Under the pieces are notes generated by a model that worked only from the letters and a program-made list of their open reading frames with translations, ran no database searches and had not been told where the DNA came from. From Maritimibacter sp. (GTDB lineage Bacteria > Pseudomonadota > Alphaproteobacteria > Rhodobacterales > Rhodobacteraceae), in contig NZNT01000011.1 of assembly GCA_002695005.1 (NCBI GenBank), forward strand, positions 26,128-90,127: a stretch of 64,000 bases of DNA. Direction: 5' to 3'. Positions 8,198 through 18,497 of the stretch are shown one piece after another (the stretch's first letter is position 1; each line of letters opens with the position of its first letter). Position numbers and translations under genes: made by a program.

Positions 8198-9760
8198 ATG
8201 ACCGACAAGACCGAGCAGGACCGCGTCCTGATTTTCGATACGACGCTGCGCGATGGCGAGCAGAGCCCCGGCGCGACGATGAGCCACGAGGAAAAGCTCG
8301 AGATCGCCGAGATGCTCGACGAGATGGGCGTGGATATCATCGAGGCCGGGTTCCCCATCGCCTCCGAGGGTGACTTCGAGGCGGTGAAGGAAATCGCCGT
8401 CCGGTCGAAGAATTCCACCATCTGCGGGCTGGCGCGCGCGAACAAAACCGATATCGAGCGGGCATATGAGGCGGTGAAACACGCCGGAAAGCCCCGGATT
8501 CATACATTCATCGGCACCTCGCCGCTTCACCGTGCCATTCCGGGTCTGAGCCAGGATGACATGGCGGACCTGATCCACGACACGGTGAGCCATGCGCGCA
8601 ACCTGACCGACAACGTCCAGTGGTCGCCGATGGACGCGACGCGCACCGAGCATGATTACCTCTGCCGCGTGGTCGAAATCGCGATCAAGGCGGGGGCGAC
8701 CACGATAAACATTCCCGACACGGTGGGTTATACCGCGCCGCGTGAAAGCGCCGAGCTGATCCGGATGCTGATCGAAAAGGTGCCGGGCGGGGACGAGGTG
8801 GTGTTCTCGACCCACTGCCACAACGATCTGGGCATGGCGACCGCCAACAGCCTCGCCGCCGTCGAGGCGGGTGCGCGGCAGGTGGAATGCACCATCAACG
8901 GGCTGGGCGAGCGTGCGGGCAACACCGCGCTCGAAGAGATCGTCATGGCGCTGCGCGTGCGCAACGACATCATGCCCTATGCCACGAAGATCGACACCAA
9001 GCGGATCATGCAGATCAGCCGCCGTGTGAGCCAAGTGTCGGGCTTCCCGGTCCAGTTCAACAAGGCCGTGGTCGGCAAGAACGCCTTTGCCCACGAGTCG
9101 GGCATTCACCAGGACGGGATGCTCAAGAACGCCGAGACGTTCGAGATCATGAAGCCCGAGGATATCGGGCTGGCCGCCTCGTCGCTGCCGCTGGGCAAGC
9201 ACTCGGGGCGGGCTGCGCTGCGCGACAAGCTCAACGCGCTGGGGCTGGAGGTCGGGGACAACCAGCTCAAGGACATCTTCGTGCGCTTCAAGTCGCTGGC
9301 CGACCGCAAGAAGGAGGTCTACGACGACGACATCATCGCGCTGGTGGCCGATACGGCGGGCGACAAGGCGGTCGAGAAGATCAAGCTGACGTCGCTCAGG
9401 GTCATGTGCGGGACCGAGGGGCCGCAGAGCGCGGATATCGTGCTGGAGATTGACGGGGAAGAGGTGTCGACCACCCAGACCGGCGACGGCCCCGTGGACG
9501 CGACCTTCAACGCCGTGAAGGCACTGTTCCCGACCGAGGCGCGGCTGGAAATCTATCAGGTGTCCGCCGTGACCGAAGGCACCGACGCGCAGGCGACCGT
9601 TTCGGTGCGTCTGTCGGAGAACGGGCGCATCTCGACCGGGCAGTCGGCCGATACCGATACCGTCGTCGCCTCGGCCAAGGCCTATATCACCGCGCTCAAC
9701 CGGCTTCAGATCCGGCTGGCGAAGTCGTCGCCGGGTATCCACTACTCCGACGCGAACTGA
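8198..9760 (+). CDS. leuA: 2-isopropylmalate synthase
   Basis: This enzyme condenses acetyl-CoA with 2-oxoisovalerate, the first step of leucine synthesis. The 520-residue protein has the HMGL-like TIM barrel with the DTTLRDGEQSPG signature near the N-terminus and the metal-binding HCHNDLG motif near residue 205. The C-terminal LeuA allosteric domain (about 390-520) is where leucine binds for feedback control. I start at the ATG at 8198, in the usual place before the DTTLRDGEQ motif. The frame is open to 8051, but that part overlaps the leader peptide and has no family likeness. It is probably regulated by the leucine leader just upstream. Confidence 0.97.
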   Translation: MTDKTEQDRVLIFDTTLRDGEQSPGATMSHEEKLEIAEMLDEMGVDIIEAGFPIASEGDFEAVKEIAVRSKNSTICGLARANKTDIERAYEAVKHAGKPRIHTFIGTSPLHRAIPGLSQDDMADLIHDTVSHARNLTDNVQWSPMDATRTEHDYLCRVVEIAIKAGATTINIPDTVGYTAPRESAELIRMLIEKVPGGDEVVFSTHCHNDLGMATANSLAAVEAGARQVECTINGLGERAGNTALEEIVMALRVRNDIMPYATKIDTKRIMQISRRVSQVSGFPVQFNKAVVGKNAFAHESGIHQDGMLKNAETFEIMKPEDIGLAASSLPLGKHSGRAALRDKLNALGLEVGDNQLKDIFVRFKSLADRKKEVYDDDIIALVADTAGDKAVEKIKLTSLRVMCGTEGPQSADIVLEIDGEEVSTTQTGDGPVDATFNAVKALFPTEARLEIYQVSAVTEGTDAQATVSVRLSENGRISTGQSADTDTVVASAKAYITALNRLQIRLAKSSPGIHYSDAN

Positions 9761-9765
9761 TCGAC

Positions 9766-9796
9766 AGGGCGGGGGCGCAAGGGGCGGCCCCGCCCT
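9766..9796 (+). terminator. GC-rich hairpin after leuA
   Basis: AGGGCGGGG (9766-9774) pairs perfectly with CCCCGCCCT (9788-9796), five bases after the leuA stop. There is no T run, so termination is plausible but not certain. Confidence 0.55.
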
Positions 9797-9941
9797 CATT
9801 CACGGCACAGGTTCTGCTCGGCGGAAAAGGGTCGGTCTGGGCAGAAAGCTGCCGGAGGTTTTTGCGCACCCCCTTTCACCCAAAGCCTATGGCCCATATA
9901 AGGCCTCAAACCCCCGGCCAACGAGCCGGGGTATTGGGTAA

Positions 9942-11003
<1,062 letters not shown>

Positions 11004-11041
11004 AGGCCCGCGTGGCCGCCCCGTAGCACTGGGGGGAAAAA

Positions 11042-12013
11042 TTGGCACGGTCCAAGGCACGGACAGAAGACTATGTTGGCCCGGTCAGGCGCATCCTGAT
11101 CGGTCTGACGCTGTTCGTCCTGTTCGCCCTGTTCCTTTTGTGGCGGATCGACAGCCCGCGGGTTGAACGCTTCCGGGCGCAACTGGTCGACAGCGTGGTG
11201 CCCAGTTTCGAATGGGCGCTGGTGCCCGTGACGAAGACCGCCGACGCCATCGAGAACTTTCAAAGCTACCAGCGCATTTCCGAGCAAAATCAGGAGCTGC
11301 GGCGCGAACTGCGCCAGATGCAGGCGTGGAAAGAGGCCGCGCTTCAACTGGAGCAGGAAAACGCCAAGCTGCGCGACCTGAACAACGTGCGGCTGGATGC
11401 GCGGCTGTCTTATGTGACCGGGGTGGTGCTGGCCGACAGCGGCTCGCCCTTCCGTCAGTCGGTTCTCATCAACCTCGGCTCCCGCGACGGGCTGGTCGAT
11501 GGCTGGGCGGCGATGGATGGTCTTGGCCTCGTCGGGCGGATCGCGGGGGTGGGGGAGCGCACCGCGCGGGTGATCCTGCTCACTGATTCCAACAGCCGTA
11601 TCCCCGTGACCGTTCAGCCCTCGGGCCAGACCGCCATTCTGACCGGCGACAACTCGTCGGTGCCGCCGCTCGAATTCCTCGAGAACCGCGACCTGGTGCG
11701 GCCCGGCGACCGGGTTCTGTCGTCAGGTGACGGCGGAGTGTTTCCGGCGGGGCTGCTGGTCGGGGAAGTGGTGCAGGGCAAGGACCGGCGACTGCGCGTG
11801 CGGCTCGCCGCCGATTACGAGCGGCTCGAATTCCTGCGCGTCATGCGTTCGCATCCGGGCGAGGTGGTCACCGACAGCGGGGCGCTTATCGTGATGAACC
11901 CGGCCACCGCGCCGGTCGCCGAAGGCCTGCCGGAAGAGTGCACCGGGCTGGCCGAGGGCGACGAGGTGCCGGAGACCTGCGAAGGCACGGAGACGGTGGA
12001 GGTCACTCAATGA
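11042..12013 (+). CDS. mreC: rod shape-determining protein MreC
   Basis: This bitopic inner-membrane protein links MreB to PBP2 in the periplasm. The 323-residue product has one transmembrane helix (about residues 18-38). A coiled coil follows (about 65-110, rich in QE and RR), then two beta-barrel domains typical of MreC. The start is the TTG at 11042, with a GGGGGG stretch just upstream. Its stop overlaps the mreD start (ATGA). The short acidic tail after about residue 280 is family-variable. Confidence 0.95.
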   Translation: MARSKARTEDYVGPVRRILIGLTLFVLFALFLLWRIDSPRVERFRAQLVDSVVPSFEWALVPVTKTADAIENFQSYQRISEQNQELRRELRQMQAWKEAALQLEQENAKLRDLNNVRLDARLSYVTGVVLADSGSPFRQSVLINLGSRDGLVDGWAAMDGLGLVGRIAGVGERTARVILLTDSNSRIPVTVQPSGQTAILTGDNSSVPPLEFLENRDLVRPGDRVLSSGDGGVFPAGLLVGEVVQGKDRRLRVRLAADYERLEFLRVMRSHPGEVVTDSGALIVMNPATAPVAEGLPEECTGLAEGDEVPETCEGTETVEVTQ

Positions 12014-12549
12014 TCGACCCGTATCTGCTGCGCCGCCTGCTTTATGGCCTTCTGTTCCTCGCGATCTCGGGGCTGATCATCTTTACCCGGATGCTGCCGC
12101 TCCACTCCGGCGCGCAGGCCTTTCCGCCGCCCGACCTGATCCTGTGTTTTGCCTTTGCCTGGACCGTGCGTCGGCCCGACTACATGCCGGTTCTGCTCGT
12201 GGCCGCGGTGCTCCTGCTGGGAGATATGCTGTCGCTCGCCCCGCCGGGGATCGCGCCGCTGCTCGCCATTCTGGGGATCGAGGCGATCCGGTCGCGGCGC
12301 GGGCTGCTGTCGGATCAGGGGTTCGCCGTCGAATGGGCCTCGGTCGCCGCGATCATGTTCCTGATGATGCTGGCCGAGCGCCTGATCCTGGGCGTCTTCA
12401 TGGTGCCGCAGGTGGCCTTTGGCATCACGGTTCTGAGCCTGCTGGTCACCGTCGTCTTCTATCCGGTGACGGTCCTCATTTCCACTCTGGGCTTCCGCAT
12501 CTCGTGGATGAAGCCCGGTTCGATCGACCCGGAGGCGCGGACGGCATGA
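12010..12549 (+). CDS. mreD: rod shape-determining protein MreD
   Basis: This 179-residue integral membrane protein has five to six hydrophobic helices and a length normal for MreD. It sits between MreC and PBP2, and both junctions are ATGA overlaps, so translation is coupled along the operon. The family is poorly conserved in sequence; identification rests on hydropathy, length and the invariant gene order. Confidence 0.9.
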   Translation: MIDPYLLRRLLYGLLFLAISGLIIFTRMLPLHSGAQAFPPPDLILCFAFAWTVRRPDYMPVLLVAAVLLLGDMLSLAPPGIAPLLAILGIEAIRSRRGLLSDQGFAVEWASVAAIMFLMMLAERLILGVFMVPQVAFGITVLSLLVTVVFYPVTVLISTLGFRISWMKPGSIDPEARTA

Positions 12550-14489
12550 AACGATCCCCCGCAGATACGGAAAAGAGCGCCAAGCGCATCACCCGGCGCG
12601 GACTCCTGCTCGGCGCGGGGCAGGTGGCAATGGCGGGCGTGCTGGTCGCGCGGATGCGTTACATGCAGGTCGATCAGGCCGACGAATACCGGATGTTGGC
12701 CGAGGAGAACCGCGTCAACATCCGCCTCGTGCCGCCGGTGCGCGGGTTGATCTATGACCGCAAGGGCGTGCTGCTCGCCGGAAACGAACAGAATTACTCC
12801 ATCATCATGGTGCGTGAGGATGCGGGCGACCCGGAGGAGGTGCTGGACCGGCTGGGCAAGCTCGTCTGGATTTCGCCCGAGGACAAGGCCAAGGCGCTCG
12901 AAGAGATGAGCCGCCGCTCGCCCTTCGTGCCCGTGACCATCGCGGACCGCGTGTCGTGGGAGGATATCTCCAAGGTCGCGGTGAATGCCCCCGCGCTGCC
13001 GGGTGTGACGCCGGAAATGGGGTTGAGCCGGATTTACCCGATGGGGTCGGATTTCGCCCATGTGGTGGGCTATGTCGGGCCGGTGTCGGATTACGACCTG
13101 AGCCGGATCGAAGACCCCGATCCGGTGCTCCAGATTCCGCGCTTCCAGATCGGCAAGACGGGTGTGGAGAACAAGCACGAGGGACAGTTGCGTGGCGAGG
13201 CGGGCACCCGGCGTATCGAGGTCAACGCCGTGGGCCGGGTGATGCGCGAGCTTGGGCGGCAGGAAGGCGTCGCGGGTGCGAACCTTCAGCTCACCGTGAA
13301 CCATGCGCTTCAGAATTTCGCCGAGGCGCGGTTGTCGGGCGAAAGCGCGGCGGCGGTCGTGATGGACCCGCGCAACGGCGATATCCTCGCCATCGCGTCG
13401 GCGCCCTCCTATGACCCCAACAAGTTCGTGCGCGGGATTTCGTCAAAGGACTACAACGGCCTGCTCGAAGACCCCTATCGTCCGCTCGCCAACAAGACGG
13501 CGCAGGGCACCTATCCGCCGGGGTCCACCTTCAAGATGGTCACGGCGCTGGCCGCGCTGGAAGCGGGTGAGATCGACCTGGAAGAGACGATCACCTGCCG
13601 GGGCTATACCGAGTTGCATGATCGCCGGTTCCACTGCTGGCGGCGCGGCGGGCACGGGCGCGTGAACCTCGTGAAATCGCTGCGCGAAAGCTGTGACGTC
13701 TATTACTACGAACTGGCCCAGCGGGTCGGGATCGAACGGATGTCGGCGATGGCGCGCAAGCTGGGGCTTGGCATCCGCCCGGACGTGCCGCTGTCGGGCG
13801 TGGCCGAAGGGCTGATCCCCACGAAGGAGTGGAAGCGCGAGGTGCGCGGGGCCGACTGGGTGGTGGGCGACAGCCTGAACGCCGCCATCGGGCAGGGCTT
13901 CGTGCTGGCCTCGCCGCTGCAACTGGCGATCATGACCTCGCGCATCGCGACGGGGCAGGTGATCGAACCGCGCCTCGTGCGGTCCGTCGACGGGGTGGAG
14001 GAGCCTGTGCTGGGCACCGAGCCGCTCGACGTCGATCCGGCCCACCTCGCCGCCGTTCAGCAGGGCATGTACGAGGTGGTCAACGGGACGCGCGGCACGG
14101 CAGGACGCTCGCGCGTCGTGGCCGAGGGTGTACGCATGGCGGGCAAGACCGGCACCAGTCAGGTCCGCAACATCACCGCCGCCGAGCGGGCCGCTGGCGT
14201 GACCCGCAACGAAGACCTGCCGTGGGAGCGGCGCGACCACGCTTTGTTCGTGAGCTTCGCGCCCCATGACGCGCCGGAAGTGGCCGTGTCGGTCGTGGTC
14301 GAGCATGGCGGAGGCGGGTCCACCGCCGCCGCGCCTATCGCGCGCGACATCCTGCTCGCCGCGCTCTATGACGACATCCCGCCGCTCGACGCCTATCCGT
14401 CGCCCCAGCGCGGCACGATCCGTTCGCAGTTCGACATGATGGAATTGCGCGAGCCGCAGGCGCCGTCGCAGGGCAGGTCGCGGGCATGA
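12546..14489 (+). CDS. mrdA: penicillin-binding protein 2, elongation transpeptidase
   Basis: This enzyme cross-links peptidoglycan during side-wall growth, with RodA as its glycosyltransferase partner. The 647-residue protein starts with a cytoplasmic basic stretch and one membrane anchor (about 19-36), then a PBP dimerisation domain. The transpeptidase domain carries S327-T-F-K330, S382-C-D384 and K534-T-G536. The SxN motif reads SCD here, as is common in PBP2. The ATG at 12546 overlaps the mreD stop; the same frame is open to 12144 inside mreD but has no membrane anchor there. Confidence 0.97.
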   Translation: MKRSPADTEKSAKRITRRGLLLGAGQVAMAGVLVARMRYMQVDQADEYRMLAEENRVNIRLVPPVRGLIYDRKGVLLAGNEQNYSIIMVREDAGDPEEVLDRLGKLVWISPEDKAKALEEMSRRSPFVPVTIADRVSWEDISKVAVNAPALPGVTPEMGLSRIYPMGSDFAHVVGYVGPVSDYDLSRIEDPDPVLQIPRFQIGKTGVENKHEGQLRGEAGTRRIEVNAVGRVMRELGRQEGVAGANLQLTVNHALQNFAEARLSGESAAAVVMDPRNGDILAIASAPSYDPNKFVRGISSKDYNGLLEDPYRPLANKTAQGTYPPGSTFKMVTALAALEAGEIDLEETITCRGYTELHDRRFHCWRRGGHGRVNLVKSLRESCDVYYYELAQRVGIERMSAMARKLGLGIRPDVPLSGVAEGLIPTKEWKREVRGADWVVGDSLNAAIGQGFVLASPLQLAIMTSRIATGQVIEPRLVRSVDGVEEPVLGTEPLDVDPAHLAAVQQGMYEVVNGTRGTAGRSRVVAEGVRMAGKTGTSQVRNITAAERAAGVTRNEDLPWERRDHALFVSFAPHDAPEVAVSVVVEHGGGGSTAAAPIARDILLAALYDDIPPLDAYPSPQRGTIRSQFDMMELREPQAPSQGRSRA

Positions 14490-15625
14490 GTTTTCTCGAA
14501 TACAACGTCAAGCACACGCCCACGGGCCTGTCCAAGGTGCTGTATTTCAACTGGGTTCTGGCGCTCCTGCTGGCCGCCGCCGCCGCAATCGGCTTTCTCA
14601 TGCTCTACTCGGTCGCGGGCGGGTCCTATTCGCCCTGGGCCGAGCCGCAGATGAAGCGGTTCGCGCTGGGCTTCGTGATGATGTTCATCGTGGCGATGGT
14701 TCCGATCTGGTTCTGGCGCAACCTGTCCGCGCTGGCTTTCGCGGTATCGCTCGCGCTCCTCGTCGCGGTCGAGTTCGTGGGCGACGTGGGCATGGGCGCA
14801 CAACGTTGGATCGACCTCGGGTTCATGCGGCTGCAACCCTCGGAGCTCACCAAGATCACGCTCATCATGGTGCTGGCCGCCTATTACGACTGGCTCGACG
14901 TCGACAAGGTGTCGCGCCCGCTCTGGGTGCTGATCCCGGTGGTGGTTGTGCTGGTGCCCACCTACCTCGTCCTGCGCCAGCCGGACCTCGGCACCTCGAT
15001 CCTGCTGGTCGCGGGCGGCGCGGTCCTGATGTTCCTTGCGGGGGTGCATATCCTTTATTTCCTCGTGGTGGGCGGCGCAGGCGTCGGGCTTGTGGCGGCG
15101 GTGTTCAGTTCACGCGGGACCGACTGGCAACTTCTCAAGGACTACCAGTATCGTCGGATCGACACCTTCCTCGACCCGTCCTCGGACCCGCTGGGCGCGG
15201 GGTATCACATCACCCAGTCGAAGATCGCGCTGGGATCGGGCGGATGGACCGGGCGGGGGTTCATGCAGGGCACGCAGTCGCGGCTGAACTTCCTGCCGGA
15301 AAAGCAGACGGACTTCATTTTCACGACACTGGCCGAGGAATTCGGTTTCGTCGGGGCGGCCTCGCTCCTCGCCCTGTATGTCGCGATCATCATTTTCTGC
15401 ATCGCTTCGGCGGTGCGTAACACGGACCGCTATGGCTCGCTGCTCACCCTCGGGATTGCGGCGACGTTCTTTTTCTTCTTCGCGGTGAACATGTCGATGG
15501 TCATGGGGCTTGCGCCCGTCGTCGGCGTGCCGCTCCCGCTGGTCAGCTACGGCGGCTCGGCCATGCTGATCCTGATGATCGGCTTCGGCCTCGTCCAGTC
15601 CGCCCACGTTCACAGGCCGCGCTGA
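14486..15625 (+). CDS. rodA: RodA, SEDS-family peptidoglycan glycosyltransferase
   Basis: RodA polymerises lipid II together with PBP2. The 379-residue protein has about ten transmembrane helices and the SEDS landmarks: GAQRWIDLG...LQPSELTK near residues 108-128, and VGVPLPLVSYGGSAM near the C-terminus. The ATG overlaps the mrdA stop by four bases. The stop overlaps the next gene's ATG in a TGATG junction, which couples this gene to the reductase downstream. Confidence 0.97.
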   Translation: MSFLEYNVKHTPTGLSKVLYFNWVLALLLAAAAAIGFLMLYSVAGGSYSPWAEPQMKRFALGFVMMFIVAMVPIWFWRNLSALAFAVSLALLVAVEFVGDVGMGAQRWIDLGFMRLQPSELTKITLIMVLAAYYDWLDVDKVSRPLWVLIPVVVVLVPTYLVLRQPDLGTSILLVAGGAVLMFLAGVHILYFLVVGGAGVGLVAAVFSSRGTDWQLLKDYQYRRIDTFLDPSSDPLGAGYHITQSKIALGSGGWTGRGFMQGTQSRLNFLPEKQTDFIFTTLAEEFGFVGAASLLALYVAIIIFCIASAVRNTDRYGSLLTLGIAATFFFFFAVNMSMVMGLAPVVGVPLPLVSYGGSAMLILMIGFGLVQSAHVHRPR

Positions 15626-16554
15626 TGTTGAAGGTTCAGATGCTCATGCGCGACGACATGATCGCGCCGTGGCGCCCGCACCTTGAGGCGGCTTTGGCCG
15701 AGGCGGGGCTCGACGCGGAGCTGGCCACGGATCATGCGCCGGAGGTGGTGGATTACGTCATCTATGCGCCGGGCGGCGGGGCGGCGGACCTGTCGGGCTA
15801 TACCAACACGAAAGCGGTTCTGGGGCTCTGGGCCGGGGTCGAGTCCATCATCGCGAACGAGACGCTGACGCAACCTTACGCACGGATGGTGGATGAGGGG
15901 CTGACCGAGGGCATGGTCGAATGGGTGACGGGGCATGTGCTGCGCCATCACCTTGGCCTCGACGCGCACATAACGCGCGACGCCCCGGAATGGCGGCAGA
16001 CAGCCCCGCCACTGGCCCGGCAACGCAAGGTCGCGATCCTTGGGCTGGGCGAGCTGGGCGCGGCCTGCGCGATGGCGCTCACACGGCTCAACTTCGTCGT
16101 GGCGGGGTGGAGCCGGTCGCCAAAGTCGCTGCCGGGTGTGGCCTGTTTCCACGGGGACGCGGGGCTGGACCGGGTGTTGTCGGAGGCCGAGATCGTGGTG
16201 CTGCTTCTGCCATCGACGCCAGAGACTGAGAACACGCTGAACGCGCGCAGGCTGGCGCTGATGCCTGTGGGGGCGGTGGTCCTGAACCCCGGACGTGGCG
16301 CGCTGATCGACGATGAGGCGCTGCTGGCGGCGCTGGACAGCGGGCGGCTTGGCCATGCGACGCTCGACACGTTCCGGGTCGAACCGCTGCCGCGCGATCA
16401 TCCATTCTGGTCGCACCCGAACGTGACGGTCACGCCGCATATCGCCTCGGAAACCCGGCCCGAGACAGCCTCGCGCGTCGTGGCTGCGAACATCCGGCGC
16501 GTCGAGGCGGGCGAGCCCCTTCTCCATCAGGTTGACAAGGCACGGGGCTACTAG
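15625..16554 (+). CDS. ghrA: glyoxylate/hydroxypyruvate reductase A
   Basis: This 309-residue D-2-hydroxyacid dehydrogenase resembles E. coli GhrA, which reduces glyoxylate and hydroxypyruvate with NADPH. The nucleotide-binding site is GLGELGAACA near residue 140. The catalytic Arg lies in LNPGRGALID near 220 and the His in TPHIAS near 272. It has no obvious role in cell shape, yet its ATG sits inside the rodA stop (TGATG), so it is expressed with the rod operon. The specific substrate is inferred from family resemblance. Confidence 0.9.
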   Translation: MLKVQMLMRDDMIAPWRPHLEAALAEAGLDAELATDHAPEVVDYVIYAPGGGAADLSGYTNTKAVLGLWAGVESIIANETLTQPYARMVDEGLTEGMVEWVTGHVLRHHLGLDAHITRDAPEWRQTAPPLARQRKVAILGLGELGAACAMALTRLNFVVAGWSRSPKSLPGVACFHGDAGLDRVLSEAEIVVLLLPSTPETENTLNARRLALMPVGAVVLNPGRGALIDDEALLAALDSGRLGHATLDTFRVEPLPRDHPFWSHPNVTVTPHIASETRPETASRVVAANIRRVEAGEPLLHQVDKARGY

Positions 16555-16566
16555 CCCGGGGTCCAT

Positions 16567-16592
16567 CTTCTTCGTTCCGAAAATACTTCGGG
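16567..16592 (+). repeat. copy 1 of a 26-bp dispersed intergenic motif
   Basis: A 26-base sequence beginning CTTCTTCGTTCCG and ending ATACTTCGGG recurs in inverted orientation at 32301-32326, with one mismatch by eye. Both copies lie between genes, next to GC-rich hairpins. Confidence 0.75.
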
Positions 16593-16595
16593 GGT

Positions 16596-16638
16596 GCGGG
16601 GGCAGAGCCCCCGCCCCGGTCGGACGGGCGAAGCCCGT
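16596..16638. terminator. tandem hairpins between convergent genes
   Basis: GCGGGGGC-AGA-GCCCCCGC (16596-16614) and ACGGGC-GAA-GCCCGT (16624-16638) stand in the spacer between the converging ghrA and SLC13-type genes. They could act as a bidirectional terminator. There is no T run. Confidence 0.5.
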
Positions 16639-16651
16639 TCGAAACCGGAGC

Positions 16652-18430
16652 TCAGAGCGGCCAGATGAGCGGGATCACCGCGCTGACCAGCAGACCCATC
16701 GACAGGTTGAGCGGAATGCCGACCTTCATGAAATCGGTGAACCGATAGCCGCCGGGACCATAGACGAGCGTGTTCGTCTGGTAGCCGATGGGGGTCGAGA
16801 AACTCGCCGAGGCGGCGACCATGACCGCAACCACGAGGGGGCGGGGGTCTATCCCGATGGCCACGCCGATCCCGATGGCGATGGGCGTCACGACGACCGC
16901 GACGGCGTTGTTTGACACGAGTTCGGTCAGCACCGAGGTCAGCAGGTAGATCGACCAGATCACGAGGAAGGGCGGGAAGCCTTCGATCATCGGGGCCAGC
17001 GCGCTCGCGATCACTTCCACCGCGCCTGACGCGTCGAGGGCTGCGCCGATGGCGAGCATGGCGAAGATGAGGGCGAGCAGGCGGCCCTCGATCTGGCTGA
17101 ACGCCTCGTCCGCATCCACGGCACGGGTCAGGAGCACCACGGCCACCGCCACCACGGCAACGGCAAGGATCGGGGCAACGCCGAGACCGGCCAGCGCCAC
17201 GATCCCGAAGAGCGACAGGAGCGCGATGGGCGCGTGGCCGCGCCGAAACGCCCGGCCCGAGGGCTTGGCCACGTCGACGAGGTCCATGTCGGCCGCGAGC
17301 CGCTGAATGTCCTCGGGTGCGCCTTCGAGCAGGAGCGTGTCGCCCACGCGCACGGTCACGTTGTCGAGTTGCTGGCCGATGTTCTGGTTCCGGCGGTGGA
17401 CCGCGAGCGGGTAGACGCCGTAGCGGCGACGCAGGCGCAGCTGGCCCAGCTTGCGCCCGATCATCTTGCAGCCCGGTGAGATCAGGACCTCGACCGTCGT
17501 CGTCTCGACCGCCGACACCTGATCGACGCGCTTGAGGCTCTTGTTGCGCTGGAGCGAGAGCAGTTCGGTCATCTGGGTGCGCAGAACGATCCGGTCGCCG
17601 ACCTGAAGCTTCACGCCCTTGAGGTTGCGGCGCAGCGAGATGTCGCCGCGCACTACGTCGATCAGCCGCACACCTTCGCGCTTGAACAGTTGCACGCTGA
17701 GCGCGTCGCGCCCGATCAGGTTGGATTCCGGGGGGATCACGGCCTCGGTAAAGAACTTCTTGCGCGACCGGTCGGTGAGGAGCGTCGCCATGCTGTCACG
17801 CTCGGGCAGGAGCTTGGGCGCGACGACATAGAGATACGCCATGCCCCAGGCCACGACGAGAATTCCCAGGGGCGTGATTTCGAAGATCGAGAAGGGCTCC
17901 AGCCCGTTGGAGCGCGCCACGCCGTCGACGAGCAGGTTGGTGGACGTCCCGATGAGCGTGAGCGTGCCGCCCATGATCGCGCCGTAGGACAGCGGGATCA
18001 GAAGCTTGGAGGCCGAAATCTCGAGCTTGCGTGCGAGTTGGGTGAAGACCGGGATCATCACCACCACCACGGGCGTATTGGACACGAAGGCCGAGGCGAA
18101 GACGACGAAGACCATGAGCACGCCGATGGCGAGGCGCGGGCTTGCCCCCGCCTGCCGCTCGGCAATCTGGGTGAACCAGTCGAGCGCCCCGGTGCGCACG
18201 AGCGCCCCCATGACGATGAACATGCAGGCGATGGTCCAGGGCGCGGGGTTGGCCAAGACAGCGAGCGCGGCGTCGTAGGGCAGGATTCCGGTGACGAGCA
18301 TCACGGCGACCCCGCCGATGGCCACGACTTCGGTCGGGAAGATCTCACGCAGGAACATGAGGAACATGACGCCGACGACGATGAGCGCCACGATGGGTTC
18401 TGCGGATTGCGGAAGTTCGATGAAGCTCAT
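16652..18430 (-). CDS. SLC13/DASS-family anion transporter with two RCK_C domains
   Basis: This 592-residue inner-membrane carrier has a split membrane domain: helices at about 1-205 and 395-592. Each half has an asparagine-threonine or serine-rich hairpin (SNTPVVVVMIP, GTSTNLLVDG; SNNAVAVVVTP, TPIGYQTNTLV). Between the halves lie two RCK_C (TrkA-C) modules at about 215-300 and 305-385, with their VGD and GD-x-L-L-L-EG signatures. This architecture is common in bacterial sulfate or dicarboxylate symporters. The substrate cannot be read from sequence. Confidence 0.92.
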   Translation of the reverse strand: MSFIELPQSAEPIVALIVVGVMFLMFLREIFPTEVVAIGGVAVMLVTGILPYDAALAVLANPAPWTIACMFIVMGALVRTGALDWFTQIAERQAGASPRLAIGVLMVFVVFASAFVSNTPVVVVMIPVFTQLARKLEISASKLLIPLSYGAIMGGTLTLIGTSTNLLVDGVARSNGLEPFSIFEITPLGILVVAWGMAYLYVVAPKLLPERDSMATLLTDRSRKKFFTEAVIPPESNLIGRDALSVQLFKREGVRLIDVVRGDISLRRNLKGVKLQVGDRIVLRTQMTELLSLQRNKSLKRVDQVSAVETTTVEVLISPGCKMIGRKLGQLRLRRRYGVYPLAVHRRNQNIGQQLDNVTVRVGDTLLLEGAPEDIQRLAADMDLVDVAKPSGRAFRRGHAPIALLSLFGIVALAGLGVAPILAVAVVAVAVVLLTRAVDADEAFSQIEGRLLALIFAMLAIGAALDASGAVEVIASALAPMIEGFPPFLVIWSIYLLTSVLTELVSNNAVAVVVTPIAIGIGVAIGIDPRPLVVAVMVAASASFSTPIGYQTNTLVYGPGGYRFTDFMKVGIPLNLSMGLLVSAVIPLIWPL

Positions 18431-18497
18431 GGTGTCCTGACCCCGACCGCGCCATTTAGACCTGCGTGCCGCTTACCGGCAAGCGGTCGTTGTGTCG

